From Methanobacteriota archaeon (GTDB lineage: Archaea; Methanobacteriota; Methanobacteria; Methanobacteriales; Methanobacteriaceae), in the NCBI GenBank assembly GCA_023434825.1, contig JAEYSH010000055.1, positions 1 through 9,922 on the forward strand: DNA of 9,922 nt, given 5' to 3'. The position numbers and the translations under genes were made by a program. The notes under the pieces are model-generated. The model saw only the letters and a program-made list of their open reading frames with translations. It did not search any database and had not been told where the DNA came from. Below are positions 1 through 6,497 of this stretch, piece after piece; positions within the stretch are counted from its first letter, which is position 1, and every line of letters begins with the position of its first letter.

Positions 1-90
1 GTGGAGTTTTTGGACTAGTTCACTTTGACTTATTTGAGCAGAAGGGCCAAGTATTATCATTCTGGTTACATCAGTTTTTTCTGGCGACAT
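1..90 (-). CDS. Methanogenesis marker protein 6-like, N-terminal fragment (runs off the left edge)
   Basis: The first 30 codons of a minus-strand gene lie here. It starts with ATG at 90-88 and is open to the window edge. The peptide begins MSPEKTDVTRMIILGP and continues with SQSELVQKLH. A short leader, a TRxIIL strand and a polar helix containing ELVxxLH fit the beginning of methanogenesis marker 6 as I remember it, but 30 residues are too few for certainty. The start is supported by an AAGGAGAT ribosome binding site at 98-105, seven bases before the ATG. The gene overlaps the 3' end of mmp3 by 20 bp, so the two are probably co-transcribed and may be translationally coupled. Marker genes 3, 5, 6, 15 and 17 commonly cluster in methanogens, which is the main reason for this name. 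The biochemical role of marker 6 is not established. Confidence 0.5.
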   Translation of the reverse strand, partial: MSPEKTDVTRMIILGPSAQISQSELVQKLH

Positions 91-1606
91 AAACAATATC
101 TCCTTCTTTAAATTTTTCAAGATTTTCCAATCCTTTAACAACATTAGCTACAATGTTTGTACCGCCGAAGGGTTCTCCGGTTGGTCCAAATTCATCATTA
201 TTCTCAAATCTTACTCCTACCATTCCAACATGTTTTCTGGACATGTTTGTTATACCAATAAGACCTGCATTAATACATGAGGAAGGAGTATTTTCTGGAA
301 TTAAACCTTTTGCTTCCTTAGTTTTCCCTTCAAACATCATTACTTTCATTCCGGGGAATGCAAAATGGACTTTAAGTGATCCAATTGGTGAATCTATTAA
401 CCCTGTAAGTTTTTGGAAATAACGGGAAGATCTTGGGGCATTATTGGTAATATCCACATAGATTATATTATCTTTGTTTATTCCAAGTGTTTTTACCTTT
501 CTTTCTTTAATTATATCCATTGTAAACTTGGGTTCTTGACCAACAACTATTGCATCATCGTCTTCAAGCCCCTCTCGAATATGCTCTATTCCTTTAGAAG
601 ATAGAAACTCTTCTGCTTCTTTTTGGGTCATTGAAAGGGTCATTATTCTTTCAGGATCAGATTTAATAGTGATATAGTCCCCTTTATTTGCTATATCTAA
701 AAGTTGCATCCCTTTTTCCACATGACCTACTACAGTATGTGGTGGTGTTGAAACACGATCTTCTCTGTAAATATAAATGCGCCCGACCCCTTTACCTGTA
801 TTTCTTAAGGTTACAGTTCCTCTTTTTCTTTGATCAATTAATTCAGGATTTTTTTGAAGTCCTTCAAGTTGATAAAATCCTACAAAAGAATTTGAATCAT
901 AATCTACCTGAATTTTACCAGATTCAGATAGTGCAAAAAAGAGTTCTGCAGAATCTGGAGATTTAAATTCAGTTTTTACAAGAACATGAGTAAATATTTC
1001 ATTTCCTTCAGTTACAAGAGTGTTTAAATCGGTTACGGTGGCACTTTTTATGGTACTGCTTCTTTCTATAACTGGTTTAATTTCTTTAATTGATTCATCA
1101 TCAGTTAAATGATATAGATTCCTTTTTCCACCAATTACACGTGCAAATACTCCATTATTTTCTTCAGGAGACCCATAAACTGACTTATGTTTTGACTTAC
1201 TAAAAATAACGTGGGTAGCATCTGCTGTGAACCCTGAAAGACTTAATATAACGTCCCATTTATCGTACTGGTGTTCATCCCTTGTCGGAATAAGTTCTGA
1301 TTTAATAGGGCCCATTGAAACTTCATTAGATGTTGTCCAGCGAATTCTATGCTTTTCAAATTCACTGTACTTATCTTTCCATAGTTTAACTAATTCTGGA
1401 GCTTCTTTTTCTAATAATTCAATTATTATACTGCCTATGTCAGTCTTAATTTTGTACTTATTGACGTGTTTTTCAATTTCTTCTTTTCCTTTAACAACAC
1501 TAAGCATACAGCCTTCAATATATGGTGCTTCTGCTGCTTCAATTGCATCTTTAATCGTAGAACCTTCAGGAAGCTCTATTTCTTCACCATTGACCCTTAC
1601 AAACAT
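71..1606 (-). CDS. mmp3: Methanogenesis marker protein 3 (Mmp3), MCR-associated
   Basis: This 511-residue protein matches methanogenesis marker 3 (UPF0288), a full-length family found in methanogens. Family knowledge: Mmp3 associates with methyl-coenzyme M reductase and has been reported in the ATP-dependent MCR activation assembly with McrC, other marker proteins and component A2. It acts in the cytoplasm. Seen in the sequence: residues 1-40 look like a beta-grasp (ThiS/MoaD-like) fold, with VRVNGEEIELPEGSTIKDAI. A central region contains VFARVIGG. The C-terminal 70 residues contain GMVGVRFENNDEFGPTGEPF, which resembles a cyclophilin-like barrel. The start is chosen because a GAGGAGAT ribosome binding site lies six bases upstream. 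The stop lies inside the next gene (20-bp overlap). A 280-bp AT-rich gap upstream suggests its own promoter, possibly the ATTTAAATA near 1636-1644, though that would leave a very short leader. Identity is confident; the domain boundaries are my reading. Confidence 0.93.
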   Translation of the reverse strand: MFVRVNGEEIELPEGSTIKDAIEAAEAPYIEGCMLSVVKGKEEIEKHVNKYKIKTDIGSIIIELLEKEAPELVKLWKDKYSEFEKHRIRWTTSNEVSMGPIKSELIPTRDEHQYDKWDVILSLSGFTADATHVIFSKSKHKSVYGSPEENNGVFARVIGGKRNLYHLTDDESIKEIKPVIERSSTIKSATVTDLNTLVTEGNEIFTHVLVKTEFKSPDSAELFFALSESGKIQVDYDSNSFVGFYQLEGLQKNPELIDQRKRGTVTLRNTGKGVGRIYIYREDRVSTPPHTVVGHVEKGMQLLDIANKGDYITIKSDPERIMTLSMTQKEAEEFLSSKGIEHIREGLEDDDAIVVGQEPKFTMDIIKERKVKTLGINKDNIIYVDITNNAPRSSRYFQKLTGLIDSPIGSLKVHFAFPGMKVMMFEGKTKEAKGLIPENTPSSCINAGLIGITNMSRKHVGMVGVRFENNDEFGPTGEPFGGTNIVANVVKGLENLEKFKEGDIVYVARKN

Positions 1607-1886
1607 GAAATCTCCTCATGGGCATTCATAATAATTATTTAAATGTAAATTTCTTTTTTTGAGAGTCATTTTATTTCTCTACTTTAAGGATATTATCTAC
1701 AAATTAATATTAACTTTTTACTATATTTTTTAAAGAAAGTGTATTTTGTATCTATAATTTTAGAAGACTTAAAATTAAGATATTATTTGATTTAATTTAA
1801 TGATTTTTTGTTGCAATTTTTTATAATCATTATATTGAATTCTATATCTCTTTTAATTTATCAAAAATAATTAATTGGAGGTATTT
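1607..1886. other. AT-rich intergenic gap upstream of mmp3
   Basis: This 280-bp stretch lies between the end of mmp2 and the start of mmp3, both on the minus strand. I see no open reading frame with a ribosome binding site. It should hold the mmp2 transcription end and the mmp3 promoter. A TATA-like ATTTAAATA sits at 1636-1644 on the minus strand, and the mmp3 ribosome binding site at 1613-1620. U-rich tracts typical of archaeal termination are present but not distinctive. A GGAGGT at 1876-1881 on the plus strand has no start codon behind it. Confidence 0.5.
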
Positions 1887-2879
1887 TTATTTAGAGAAAA
1901 TTTCTTCTTTAATACCCACTACTGAATCAACTTTAAAATCAAAAAGAACTTCTTCTTGTTCTTCATATGTTAAATACAACATTTTATTTTCTATAATTTC
2001 ACCACAAACTGCGGAAGTTATATTTACATCTTCAAGTGTTTCAATGCACTTTTTGACTTTTTCTTCAGGTGCGGTTAAAACAAATCCAGCTCCAGGATAA
2101 ACTTTTAGCCATTGATCCCATGGAACATTTTCATTTCTTGGGATTTTTTCAATTTCAACAACTGCACCTTTATCAGATGTCTCCAGAAGCATTCCCAATG
2201 TCCCTAAAGTTCCAGGATTGCTTATATCTTTCCCAGAAGTAACCAGCTTTTCTTTACCTAATTTATTCATAACTGCAATTTGGGATTGTACTAATTCATC
2301 ACTTTTCATGGTGGTTGTATCCCAGTTTAAATCAAATTTAGGGTGAATTTGACCATCAATATCAATGGCAATTATAACTTTATCTCCCACATTAGCCCCG
2401 CAACTTGTAATAAGGGCATTTTTTTCGACAATTCCTGTAATTGACACATCTAAAGCATTATATGGAGTATCTGGATGAAAATGTCCGCCTACCATAGGAA
2501 CACCGAATTTTTGAACCCCTTCTTTTATTCCTTCCATTATTTCACGGCTTATTTTTTCATCTTTTGTTGATAATACATTGGTCATGCCAATAGGTTTACC
2601 GCCCATTGCTGCAATATCATTTACATTAACTAAAACAGAACAGTAACCAGCCCAGCGAGGATCAGCGTCCATTAACTTCCCCCACATTCCATCAGCAGCA
2701 AGGAGAACTAACTGATTATTTCCAATATCTAAAGCAGATGCATCATCGCCAAGACTTAAAATTGTATTTCCGGCAATGTTATAACTATCATTTAGAATAC
2801 CTGCTATGTCTTTAATGCTATTTTTTCTTTTTATTCCTTCAAAGTTCCTTAAAGAATTAACAAGGGCGTTTAAATCCAT
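1887..2879 (-). CDS. Methanogenesis marker protein 2 (PurM/AIR synthase-related ATPase fold)
   Basis: This 330-residue protein belongs to the PurM/ThiL/HypE/SelD superfamily and matches methanogenesis marker 2, whose substrate is unknown. Superfamily signatures are visible: GDDA at residues 44-47, a downstream Asp in AADGMWG at 61-67, NVNDIAAMGGKP at 85-96, which normally carries the Mg-ATP ligands, and GGHFHPD at 131-137. An ATP-dependent activation of a small molecule or protein carboxylate is the superfamily norm; its use here is inferred. Start choice: an upstream TTG at 2891-2889 would overlap the DUF2117 stop as TTGA and add four residues. I prefer the ATG at 2879-2877, because GAGG at 2886-2889 lies six bases before it and the TTG has no ribosome binding site. 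It is almost certainly co-transcribed with the DUF2117 gene. Confidence 0.9.
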   Translation of the reverse strand: MDLNALVNSLRNFEGIKRKNSIKDIAGILNDSYNIAGNTILSLGDDASALDIGNNQLVLLAADGMWGKLMDADPRWAGYCSVLVNVNDIAAMGGKPIGMTNVLSTKDEKISREIMEGIKEGVQKFGVPMVGGHFHPDTPYNALDVSITGIVEKNALITSCGANVGDKVIIAIDIDGQIHPKFDLNWDTTTMKSDELVQSQIAVMNKLGKEKLVTSGKDISNPGTLGTLGMLLETSDKGAVVEIEKIPRNENVPWDQWLKVYPGAGFVLTAPEEKVKKCIETLEDVNITSAVCGEIIENKMLYLTYEEQEEVLFDFKVDSVVGIKEEIFSK

Positions 2880-2887
2880 TTTTAGCC

Positions 2888-3985
2888 TCAATTTTCTTTT
2901 ATTTTATAATTACTGGTAATATTGCTAATTATTTGTAATATTTCATTTTTAAAATTTTCGATATTTTCAATCTGGATAACTTCTTTCATTTTAAAAACTT
3001 TGTCACAAATTACATCTCCAATAATATCATCAAGACCGGGTTCTAGTTCTATTATAAGGGATTCACCTGATTTAAATCCTTTTTCTACAACCTTATCTAT
3101 ATCGCCATCGGTTATTCCAATTATAGGAACGCCAAATCTGTAGAGTATATCGCCTGCAACAAGTGTGGTGTCATCTCCTACTGTTACTACAAAATCAACA
3201 TCTTTTAATTTGTAAACATCTTCCGCTGCATGGTTTAAAAATGCAATACATATTTTGTCGCTATCTTTGCACTGTTTCACTACTCTAGGAGTAACTTCTG
3301 ATCTTCTAAGAAGCCCGGTTTTTATTATGGCTGATTCTAAATCTACTTTACCCAGCTTTTCGACCCCATGCTCTTTAAGTTCTCCACCTTTAATTTCAGT
3401 TATTATGCCATCTTCAGCTATCAAAGTAACATCTTTAGATAGAGATTTTCCAACAACAAGTCCATTAACAAATATATTTTCCCCTTTACAAACTCCTGCA
3501 ACTTTTCTGGATGCGCTGGAGGCGTGATTAGGATCTATTCTGGATATAATTTCTTCAGGTTTTACAAGTTTTAGATTCAATCTTTCTGAGATTGTTTTTG
3601 CAAATTCATTTAAAGACTTATTCCAGGGAATTACACTTCCATTAGACTCTCCAGGCCTTTCAATTTGTATTAAAGGAGGATTTGTCTTAGTCCTGTTAAA
3701 AACTTTAAATCCAAATGTATGTCCGGTTACGCTGGATTTACCATAGTTAATTAAAAAAATAACATCAGCTTTTTCATCTACAAATTTGTTAACTGATTGG
3801 CTTGGAAGCAGCTTCTCACTTATATCAATTACATTTTCAAGTTCTGCATCGTGCACGGCTGTTCGTCCCATTGTTCCTCCAAGACGTGCCTTAACTTCCC
3901 CATACTCTTCAAGTAAGTTCAATATTCTCTCTGCATGGCCAGAATCAACTATATAAGGGCCGTGCACTACTACACCGATTCTCAT
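2888..3985 (-). CDS. DUF2117 family protein (COG4019), methanogen-specific, function unknown
   Basis: A 365-residue cytoplasmic protein without signal peptide or membrane segments. I recognise it as DUF2117, an uncharacterised family of methanogens. The N-terminal part starts MRIGVVVHGPYIVDSGHAER and has GGTMGRTAVHD at residues 36-46, giving a Rossmann-like alternation with conserved glycines. The C-terminal third has VTVGDDTTLVAGDILYRFGVP followed by IIGITDGDID, a second alpha/beta domain with acidic residues that could bind metal or nucleotide. No cysteine pattern or standard nucleotide-binding loop identifies a reaction. It is the first gene of a unit with mmp2: its TGA at 2890-2888 overlaps the alternative TTG start of mmp2. 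The ATG at 3985 has no ribosome binding site but a TATA box centred 24 bases upstream, so the mRNA is probably leaderless. Family assignment is confident; function is unknown. Confidence 0.85.
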   Translation of the reverse strand: MRIGVVVHGPYIVDSGHAERILNLLEEYGEVKARLGGTMGRTAVHDAELENVIDISEKLLPSQSVNKFVDEKADVIFLINYGKSSVTGHTFGFKVFNRTKTNPPLIQIERPGESNGSVIPWNKSLNEFAKTISERLNLKLVKPEEIISRIDPNHASSASRKVAGVCKGENIFVNGLVVGKSLSKDVTLIAEDGIITEIKGGELKEHGVEKLGKVDLESAIIKTGLLRRSEVTPRVVKQCKDSDKICIAFLNHAAEDVYKLKDVDFVVTVGDDTTLVAGDILYRFGVPIIGITDGDIDKVVEKGFKSGESLIIELEPGLDDIIGDVICDKVFKMKEVIQIENIENFKNEILQIISNITSNYKIKEN

Positions 3986-4004
3986 TATTGAATGTTGGAG
4001 TGAA

Positions 4005-4013
4005 TTATATATT
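4005..4013 (-). promoter_or_regulatory. TATA box of the DUF2117-mmp2 unit (predicted leaderless mRNA)
   Basis: On the minus strand the box reads AATATATAA. Its centre is 24 bases before the ATG at 3985. Archaeal TATA boxes sit about 26 bases before the transcription start, so transcription would begin at or next to the ATG. The bases between contain no GGAG or GGTG element, which agrees with a leaderless message. Confidence 0.5.
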
Positions 4014-4055
4014 AAAATTATCGTTATTAATTAAAGAAATTGACATTTTTTAGAG

Positions 4056-4562
4056 TTACTTAATTTTTATCCTTTTTTTAAAGACAGGAGAACCACATAT
4101 TTCGCAATCTTCAAATCCATAGTCTGAAGGGTATATTTTCTTACAACCTTTACATTTTTTAACCCAGTTATAAACTTCTTTTATTCCCTCTGTTAAAATA
4201 CTTTTATATTCCATATTAATTGTTTTTAGAGTATTTTGCATGGAATAATCGTCTGTCATCATAATAGGATAATATCCTTCTCTTTCAAGCTTTAATGCCA
4301 GCGCAATAAGTTTTTGATCAACATCAGATAGCCTTAAAACATCTCCAGATGATTCAATTATTTTTTCTGTTTTTTTAATATCTTCATCTTCTGGTTCTTC
4401 TACTTTTATATATCCATCTTCAATGGCTGATTCAAGTAATAATGAAGATTTCAGGTCTTTAATTTCTAAAATTGCTTCTGAAGTTGTAAAATTAGCGAAT
4501 TTCCTTGAATAAAAGCCCCCTATAATTGCAGAAGCATCAAGAACATAAACCTTTTTTTGCAT
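4056..4562 (-). CDS. nob1: Archaeal Nob1: PIN-domain endonuclease with zinc ribbon (16S rRNA 3'-end maturation)
   Basis: This 168-residue protein has the two-part architecture of archaeal Nob1, the endonuclease that trims the 3' end of 16S rRNA in pre-30S particles. An N-terminal PIN domain starts with VYVLDASAII. Candidate metal-binding acidic residues are D9, E29 or E33, D82 in SDVDQKLIALA and D104 in MTDDY. A C-terminal zinc ribbon has C137-x2-C140 and C153-x2-C156, followed by a basic tail. Length and domain order are normal for archaea. The ATG at 4562 has no clear ribosome binding site; an AT-rich TATA-like stretch lies about 20-32 bases upstream (4581-4594), so it may be leaderless. 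The DUF2117 gene starts 70 bp beyond its stop with its own promoter, so the two need not share an operon. The name is well supported; a generic PIN-zinc-ribbon RNase is the alternative. Confidence 0.9.
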   Translation of the reverse strand: MQKKVYVLDASAIIGGFYSRKFANFTTSEAILEIKDLKSSLLLESAIEDGYIKVEEPEDEDIKKTEKIIESSGDVLRLSDVDQKLIALALKLEREGYYPIMMTDDYSMQNTLKTINMEYKSILTEGIKEVYNWVKKCKGCKKIYPSDYGFEDCEICGSPVFKKRIKIK

Positions 4563-4689
4563 AGTATACTCTCTATAATTTTAAAAATAATAAATTTTTC
4601 ATGAAAAAGCGATAATTTAGACAAATATATGAGTTTTTTCATACATTTCGTAAAACTTTTATTATATGAAATATAAAATTAAAAGGAGT

Positions 4690-4763
4690 GGAGGGCAAAA
4701 TTAGACTCATCTAATTTTTTCCGCAAAAATCAAACCGCCTCTGATTTGGATCTAATGCCCTCC
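4690..4763. repeat. Interrupted inverted repeat spanning the second repeat unit
   Basis: GGAGGGCA at 4690-4697 is the exact reverse complement of TGCCCTCC at 4756-4763. Inside it, TTAGA at 4701-4705 matches TCTAA at 4751-4755. This gives a 13-bp stem with a three-base bulge. TTAGA also pairs locally with TCTAA at 4710-4714 as part of a nine-bp hairpin, and with TCTAA at 4813-4817 of the other unit. The three pairings are mutually exclusive. Confidence 0.7.
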
Positions 4764-4822
4764 CATTTCCAAATTCCCCTTATTTTTCCGCAAAATCAAA
4801 GCATCAAATAGATCTAATGCCC
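4713..4822 (-). repeat. Two tandem near-copies of a ~62-bp unit
   Basis: Read on the minus strand, GGGCATTAGATC occurs at 4822-4811 and, identically, at 4760-4749, 62 bp apart. Each copy is followed by TTTGATTTT(T)GCGGAAAAA(A)T, at 4800-4782 and 4734-4713. The second copy has one extra T and one extra A. The segments between the two conserved blocks differ (10 versus 14 bases), so the blocks are kept while the linker varies. With only two copies and degenerate linkers this is not a CRISPR array. Confidence 0.8.
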
Positions 4823-4847
4823 GATGTTATTGGATTTATTTAGATCA

Positions 4848-4861
4848 TATATAAATCTTTT
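4848..4861 (-). promoter_or_regulatory. Strong archaeal promoter (BRE/TATA) for the candidate RNA
   Basis: On the minus strand the sequence reads AAAAGA followed by TTTATATA (4855-4848). This is a near-consensus TATA box with a purine/A-rich BRE. It closely resembles the GAAAAG-TTTATATA promoter of the RHH gene at 7793-7806. The predicted start, about 26 bases from the box centre, is near 4825, three bases before the first repeat unit. Confidence 0.6.
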
Positions 4862-5071
4862 GTTTTTTAAATCACTTTAAATTCTCTTTAAAGCTCATTT
4901 TAAACTATTTAAGCATTTTAGGTTAATTATAGTTTATATTTTAATAAATAATATATTGTTTAAATGATTATGTATTGGTTTTGTCTGTAGGGGCCATTTT
5001 TTAAAATGTAAAATATAAAAGAAATAAAAAATATAGTATTTTCTGTCTTTTAGTCAAGAATTAAAATTTAA

Positions 5072-5084
5072 AATAATATATAGG
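5072..5084 (+). promoter_or_regulatory. Possible moaB promoter (TATA box)
   Basis: AATAATATATAGG has a TATA-like core centred near 5079. It would place the transcription start near 5105, giving a leader of about 29 bases that contains the GGTGAT ribosome binding site at 5125-5130. The surroundings are so AT-rich that other boxes are possible. Confidence 0.35.
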
Positions 5085-5133
5085 CAATTTATAATCCTTT
5101 TTAATTAATTAGCATTAATTTAATGGTGATTTT

Positions 5134-5658
5134 ATGAAAAGCGAAAGTATGAAAGCGCATAAAAAAGAAGCTCCAAAATCGGTTAATTGTGCAGTAATTA
5201 CATTAAGTGACTCTAAATATCGTGATTTTTTGGATGGGGAAAATAATGACATATCTGGAGGATTAATTAGGGATGCAATAGCTGAAAAAAATAAAGTGGT
5301 TTTTTATTCAATTATACCTGACGATGCAGGGCTTCTTATTTCAACAATAAATCATGTTATAAGAACTTATGATGTTGATGCAGTTATTACAACTGGCGGA
5401 ACTGGAATTGGACCAAGAGATATAACTATAGAAACTTTAAAAGAGATATATCAAAAAGAATTAAATGGATTTGGCGAAATATTCAGATATTAATCATATA
5501 AAGAGCTTGGAACCGGGGCTATTTTAAGTAGGGCTACTGCAGGGGTTTATAAAGGAAAATTAATAGTTTCAATGCCAGGATCTCCAAATGCTGTTGAATT
5601 GGGTTTAAATATAATTTTACCAGAGCTTGGACATCTGATAAAACATCTGCGAGACTAA
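5134..5658 (+). pseudogene. moaB: MoaB/MogA-type molybdopterin biosynthesis protein, interrupted by one in-frame TAA
   Basis: The reading frame encodes a MoaB/Mog-family protein of normal length (174 codons), which activates molybdopterin by adenylylation for Mo or W insertion. The signature TTGGTGIGPRDITIE is at residues 86-100 and GFGEIFRY at 112-119. Codon 120 is TAA (5491-5493). Directly after it, in the same frame, the family sequence continues: SYKELGTGAILSRATAG, then MPGSPNAVELG and ILPELGHLI, ending at a proper TAA at 5656-5658. One base change, TTA (Leu) to TAA, explains the break; no frameshift is present. The upstream ORF alone (5134-5493, 119 aa) would lack the PGSPNA active-site part. 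GGTGAT at 5125-5130 supports the ATG at 5134. It could be a recent loss, a strain-specific mutation or a sequence error; the intact downstream frame argues the event is recent. Confidence 0.88.
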
Positions 5659-5667
5659 TTATCTATA

Positions 5668-5702
5668 ATTTACTTTTTTTAGTTTTTAATTCTATTTTAT
5701 TT
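5668..5702 (+). terminator. U-rich terminator after moaB
   Basis: Ten bases past the final moaB stop the plus strand has runs of seven (5674-5680) and five (5683-5687) T residues, followed by further T-rich sequence. This is the usual form of archaeal transcription termination. No hairpin is needed or seen. Confidence 0.45.
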
Positions 5703-5835
5703 AAATTGGAGATATATGCGAGTTTTTATACTTGTGATTATATTCACGTTAATAGTTTAAAATGATTTATATTAGTTCATATTTTCACAAACGCCTTTAT
5801 TAGTATTATTTTTTCAAAATTAAGCCATAAATACC

Positions 5836-5843
5836 TTTATATG
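5836..5843 (+). promoter_or_regulatory. TATA box of the secreted sequon-rich protein gene
   Basis: TTTATATG is centred near 5840 and predicts a start near 5866. The resulting leader of about 20 bases contains the GGGGTGA ribosome binding site at 5877-5883, which lies four bases before the TTG start codon at 5888. Confidence 0.55.
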
Positions 5844-5887
5844 CTAAAAAAAGGATCTATATTCATTAAAACTATAGGGGTGAAACT

Positions 5888-6469
5888 TTGCAAAAAATTT
5901 TAGTTATATCTATGATAATTGTTATAGCAGCAGCTTTAGCGGTTCCTATTTTTGCAGATGATGTAATTAGTGCTCTAAATAGTACTAATAATTCTACAAA
6001 TAATTCTTCGCTAAATGAATCTGCTAATAATAGTTCTATTTCAAATAACAGTACTTTAAACAATTCAGTTAATTCAACATTAACTTCAGCACAGCTTCAA
6101 ACAATAACTGAAACTCAAAATAAACTGATAGCATTAATAGCTACTATTTCAAGTTTAAAAGCAACATATGGCAATACAAAAGCTAAAGGTCTCTTAAATG
6201 CTTTGGACCAATTTGAAAAACAGGCAAACAGGTTAAACGATGAGATAAATGCTTTTATAAAAGATCCTTCAATTAACAGCACCGAAGGGATTGATGGAAG
6301 AATAAATAGTTTTGTTAAAAGAGAGGCTGCTCTTGAACATAAAGTCTCAATTAAACAGCATTTGCTTCTTAAAATGAGTGATAAAGCGGTTAAATCTAAA
6401 ACTAATTTAGAAATTAAAAACCACGCAAAAAATCAGAACAAAAACAATGGAAAGAATAAAAATAAATAA
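5888..6469 (+). CDS. Secreted, N-glycosylation-sequon-rich protein with basic C-terminus, unknown function
   Basis: A 193-residue protein starting at a TTG codon. The start is supported by a GGGGTGA ribosome binding site four bases upstream and by a complete signal peptide following it: K3, a hydrophobic core at about residues 4-22 and a likely cut after A23 (PIFA/DD). Residues 31-64 are almost only Asn, Ser and Thr and hold twelve N-x-S/T sequons; one more lies in INSTEG farther on. Residues 66-165 look helical with heptad-like hydrophobic spacing, suggesting a coiled coil. The last 25 residues are rich in Lys and Asn. I do not recognise a named family. A surface or cell-wall associated glycoprotein fits the sequence; the basic tail could contact anionic wall polymers (inference). 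It has its own promoter and converges with pyrE. Confidence 0.8.
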   Translation: MQKILVISMIIVIAAALAVPIFADDVISALNSTNNSTNNSSLNESANNSSISNNSTLNNSVNSTLTSAQLQTITETQNKLIALIATISSLKATYGNTKAKGLLNALDQFEKQANRLNDEINAFIKDPSINSTEGIDGRINSFVKREAALEHKVSIKQHLLLKMSDKAVKSKTNLEIKNHAKNQNKNNGKNKNK

Positions 6470-6473
6470 TATT

Positions 6474-6497
6474 CTTTTTTTAAATTTTTTTAATTTT
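6474..6497 (+). terminator. U-rich terminator between convergent genes
   Basis: Just after the stop of the secreted protein gene the plus strand has three T runs within 24 bases, the last overlapping the pyrE stop codon on the other strand. It would end plus-strand transcription. The complementary A runs give no equivalent minus-strand signal here. Confidence 0.5.

Larger units (their letters stand above)
4680..4826 (-). ncRNA. Candidate structured small RNA, about 140 nt, unknown family
   Basis: A minus-strand TATA box at 4848-4855 predicts a transcription start near 4825, just before GGGCATTAGATC at 4822-4811. The RNA would contain two related units. It would end with a local hairpin (stem arms 4710-4718 and 4697-4705, loop 4706-4709), then GCCCTCCACTCC and a U-rich stretch after 4685. 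The 3' arm TCTAA...TGCCC (4705-4701 and 4697-4693) can pair with GGGCATTAGA of either unit, or partly with itself in the local hairpin, so alternative folds compete. I see no complete C/D box set and no tRNA features, and do not recognise the family. It lies 118 bp upstream of nob1 in the same direction, so a long nob1 leader is the main alternative. A weaker plus-strand TATA-like sequence (4657-4666) leaves strand choice open. Confidence 0.35.
4563..5133. other. Long intergenic region between divergent nob1 and moaB; candidate RNA element in the left half
   Basis: No protein gene is supported in these 571 bases. Positions 4680-4860 are visibly different from the surrounding AT-rich DNA. They have higher GC, two tandem near-copies, an inverted repeat and a strong minus-strand TATA box (see separate entries). 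Positions 4861-5070 are extremely AT-rich with scattered CTTTAAA-like words and hold nothing I can name. Positions 5071-5133 should carry the moaB promoter and ribosome binding site. Confidence 0.6.

Noticed and set aside
1227..1631. 134-residue plus-strand frame opposite mmp3
   Set aside because: It is antisense to a confidently identified gene and is a Ser/Leu/Ile-rich shadow with no ribosome binding site.
2880..2891. TTG start for mmp2 giving a four-base overlap with DUF2117
   Set aside because: There is no ribosome binding site at the right distance. The ATG 12 bases downstream has GAGG six bases before it. The TTG remains possible through translational coupling.
4690..4720. Plus-strand hairpin followed by six T residues, considered as an intrinsic terminator
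   Set aside because: It would have to end a plus-strand transcript, but no plus-strand gene precedes it. The minus-strand promoter explains the element better.
4713..4822. Tandem blocks considered as a CRISPR array
   Set aside because: There are only two copies, the conserved part is split into two blocks with a variable linker, and the interval between blocks is not spacer-like. No cas gene is nearby.
4680..4826. Candidate RNA considered as a C/D box guide RNA or tRNA
   Set aside because: GATG- and CTGA-like words occur, but not as a full C, D', C', D set at proper spacing. No cloverleaf or T-arm sequence is present.
5491..5493. TAA in moaB considered as a recoded codon
   Set aside because: Pyrrolysine uses TAG and selenocysteine uses TGA. 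No mechanism is known in methanogens for sense reading of TAA, and all other genes here use TAA as a real stop.
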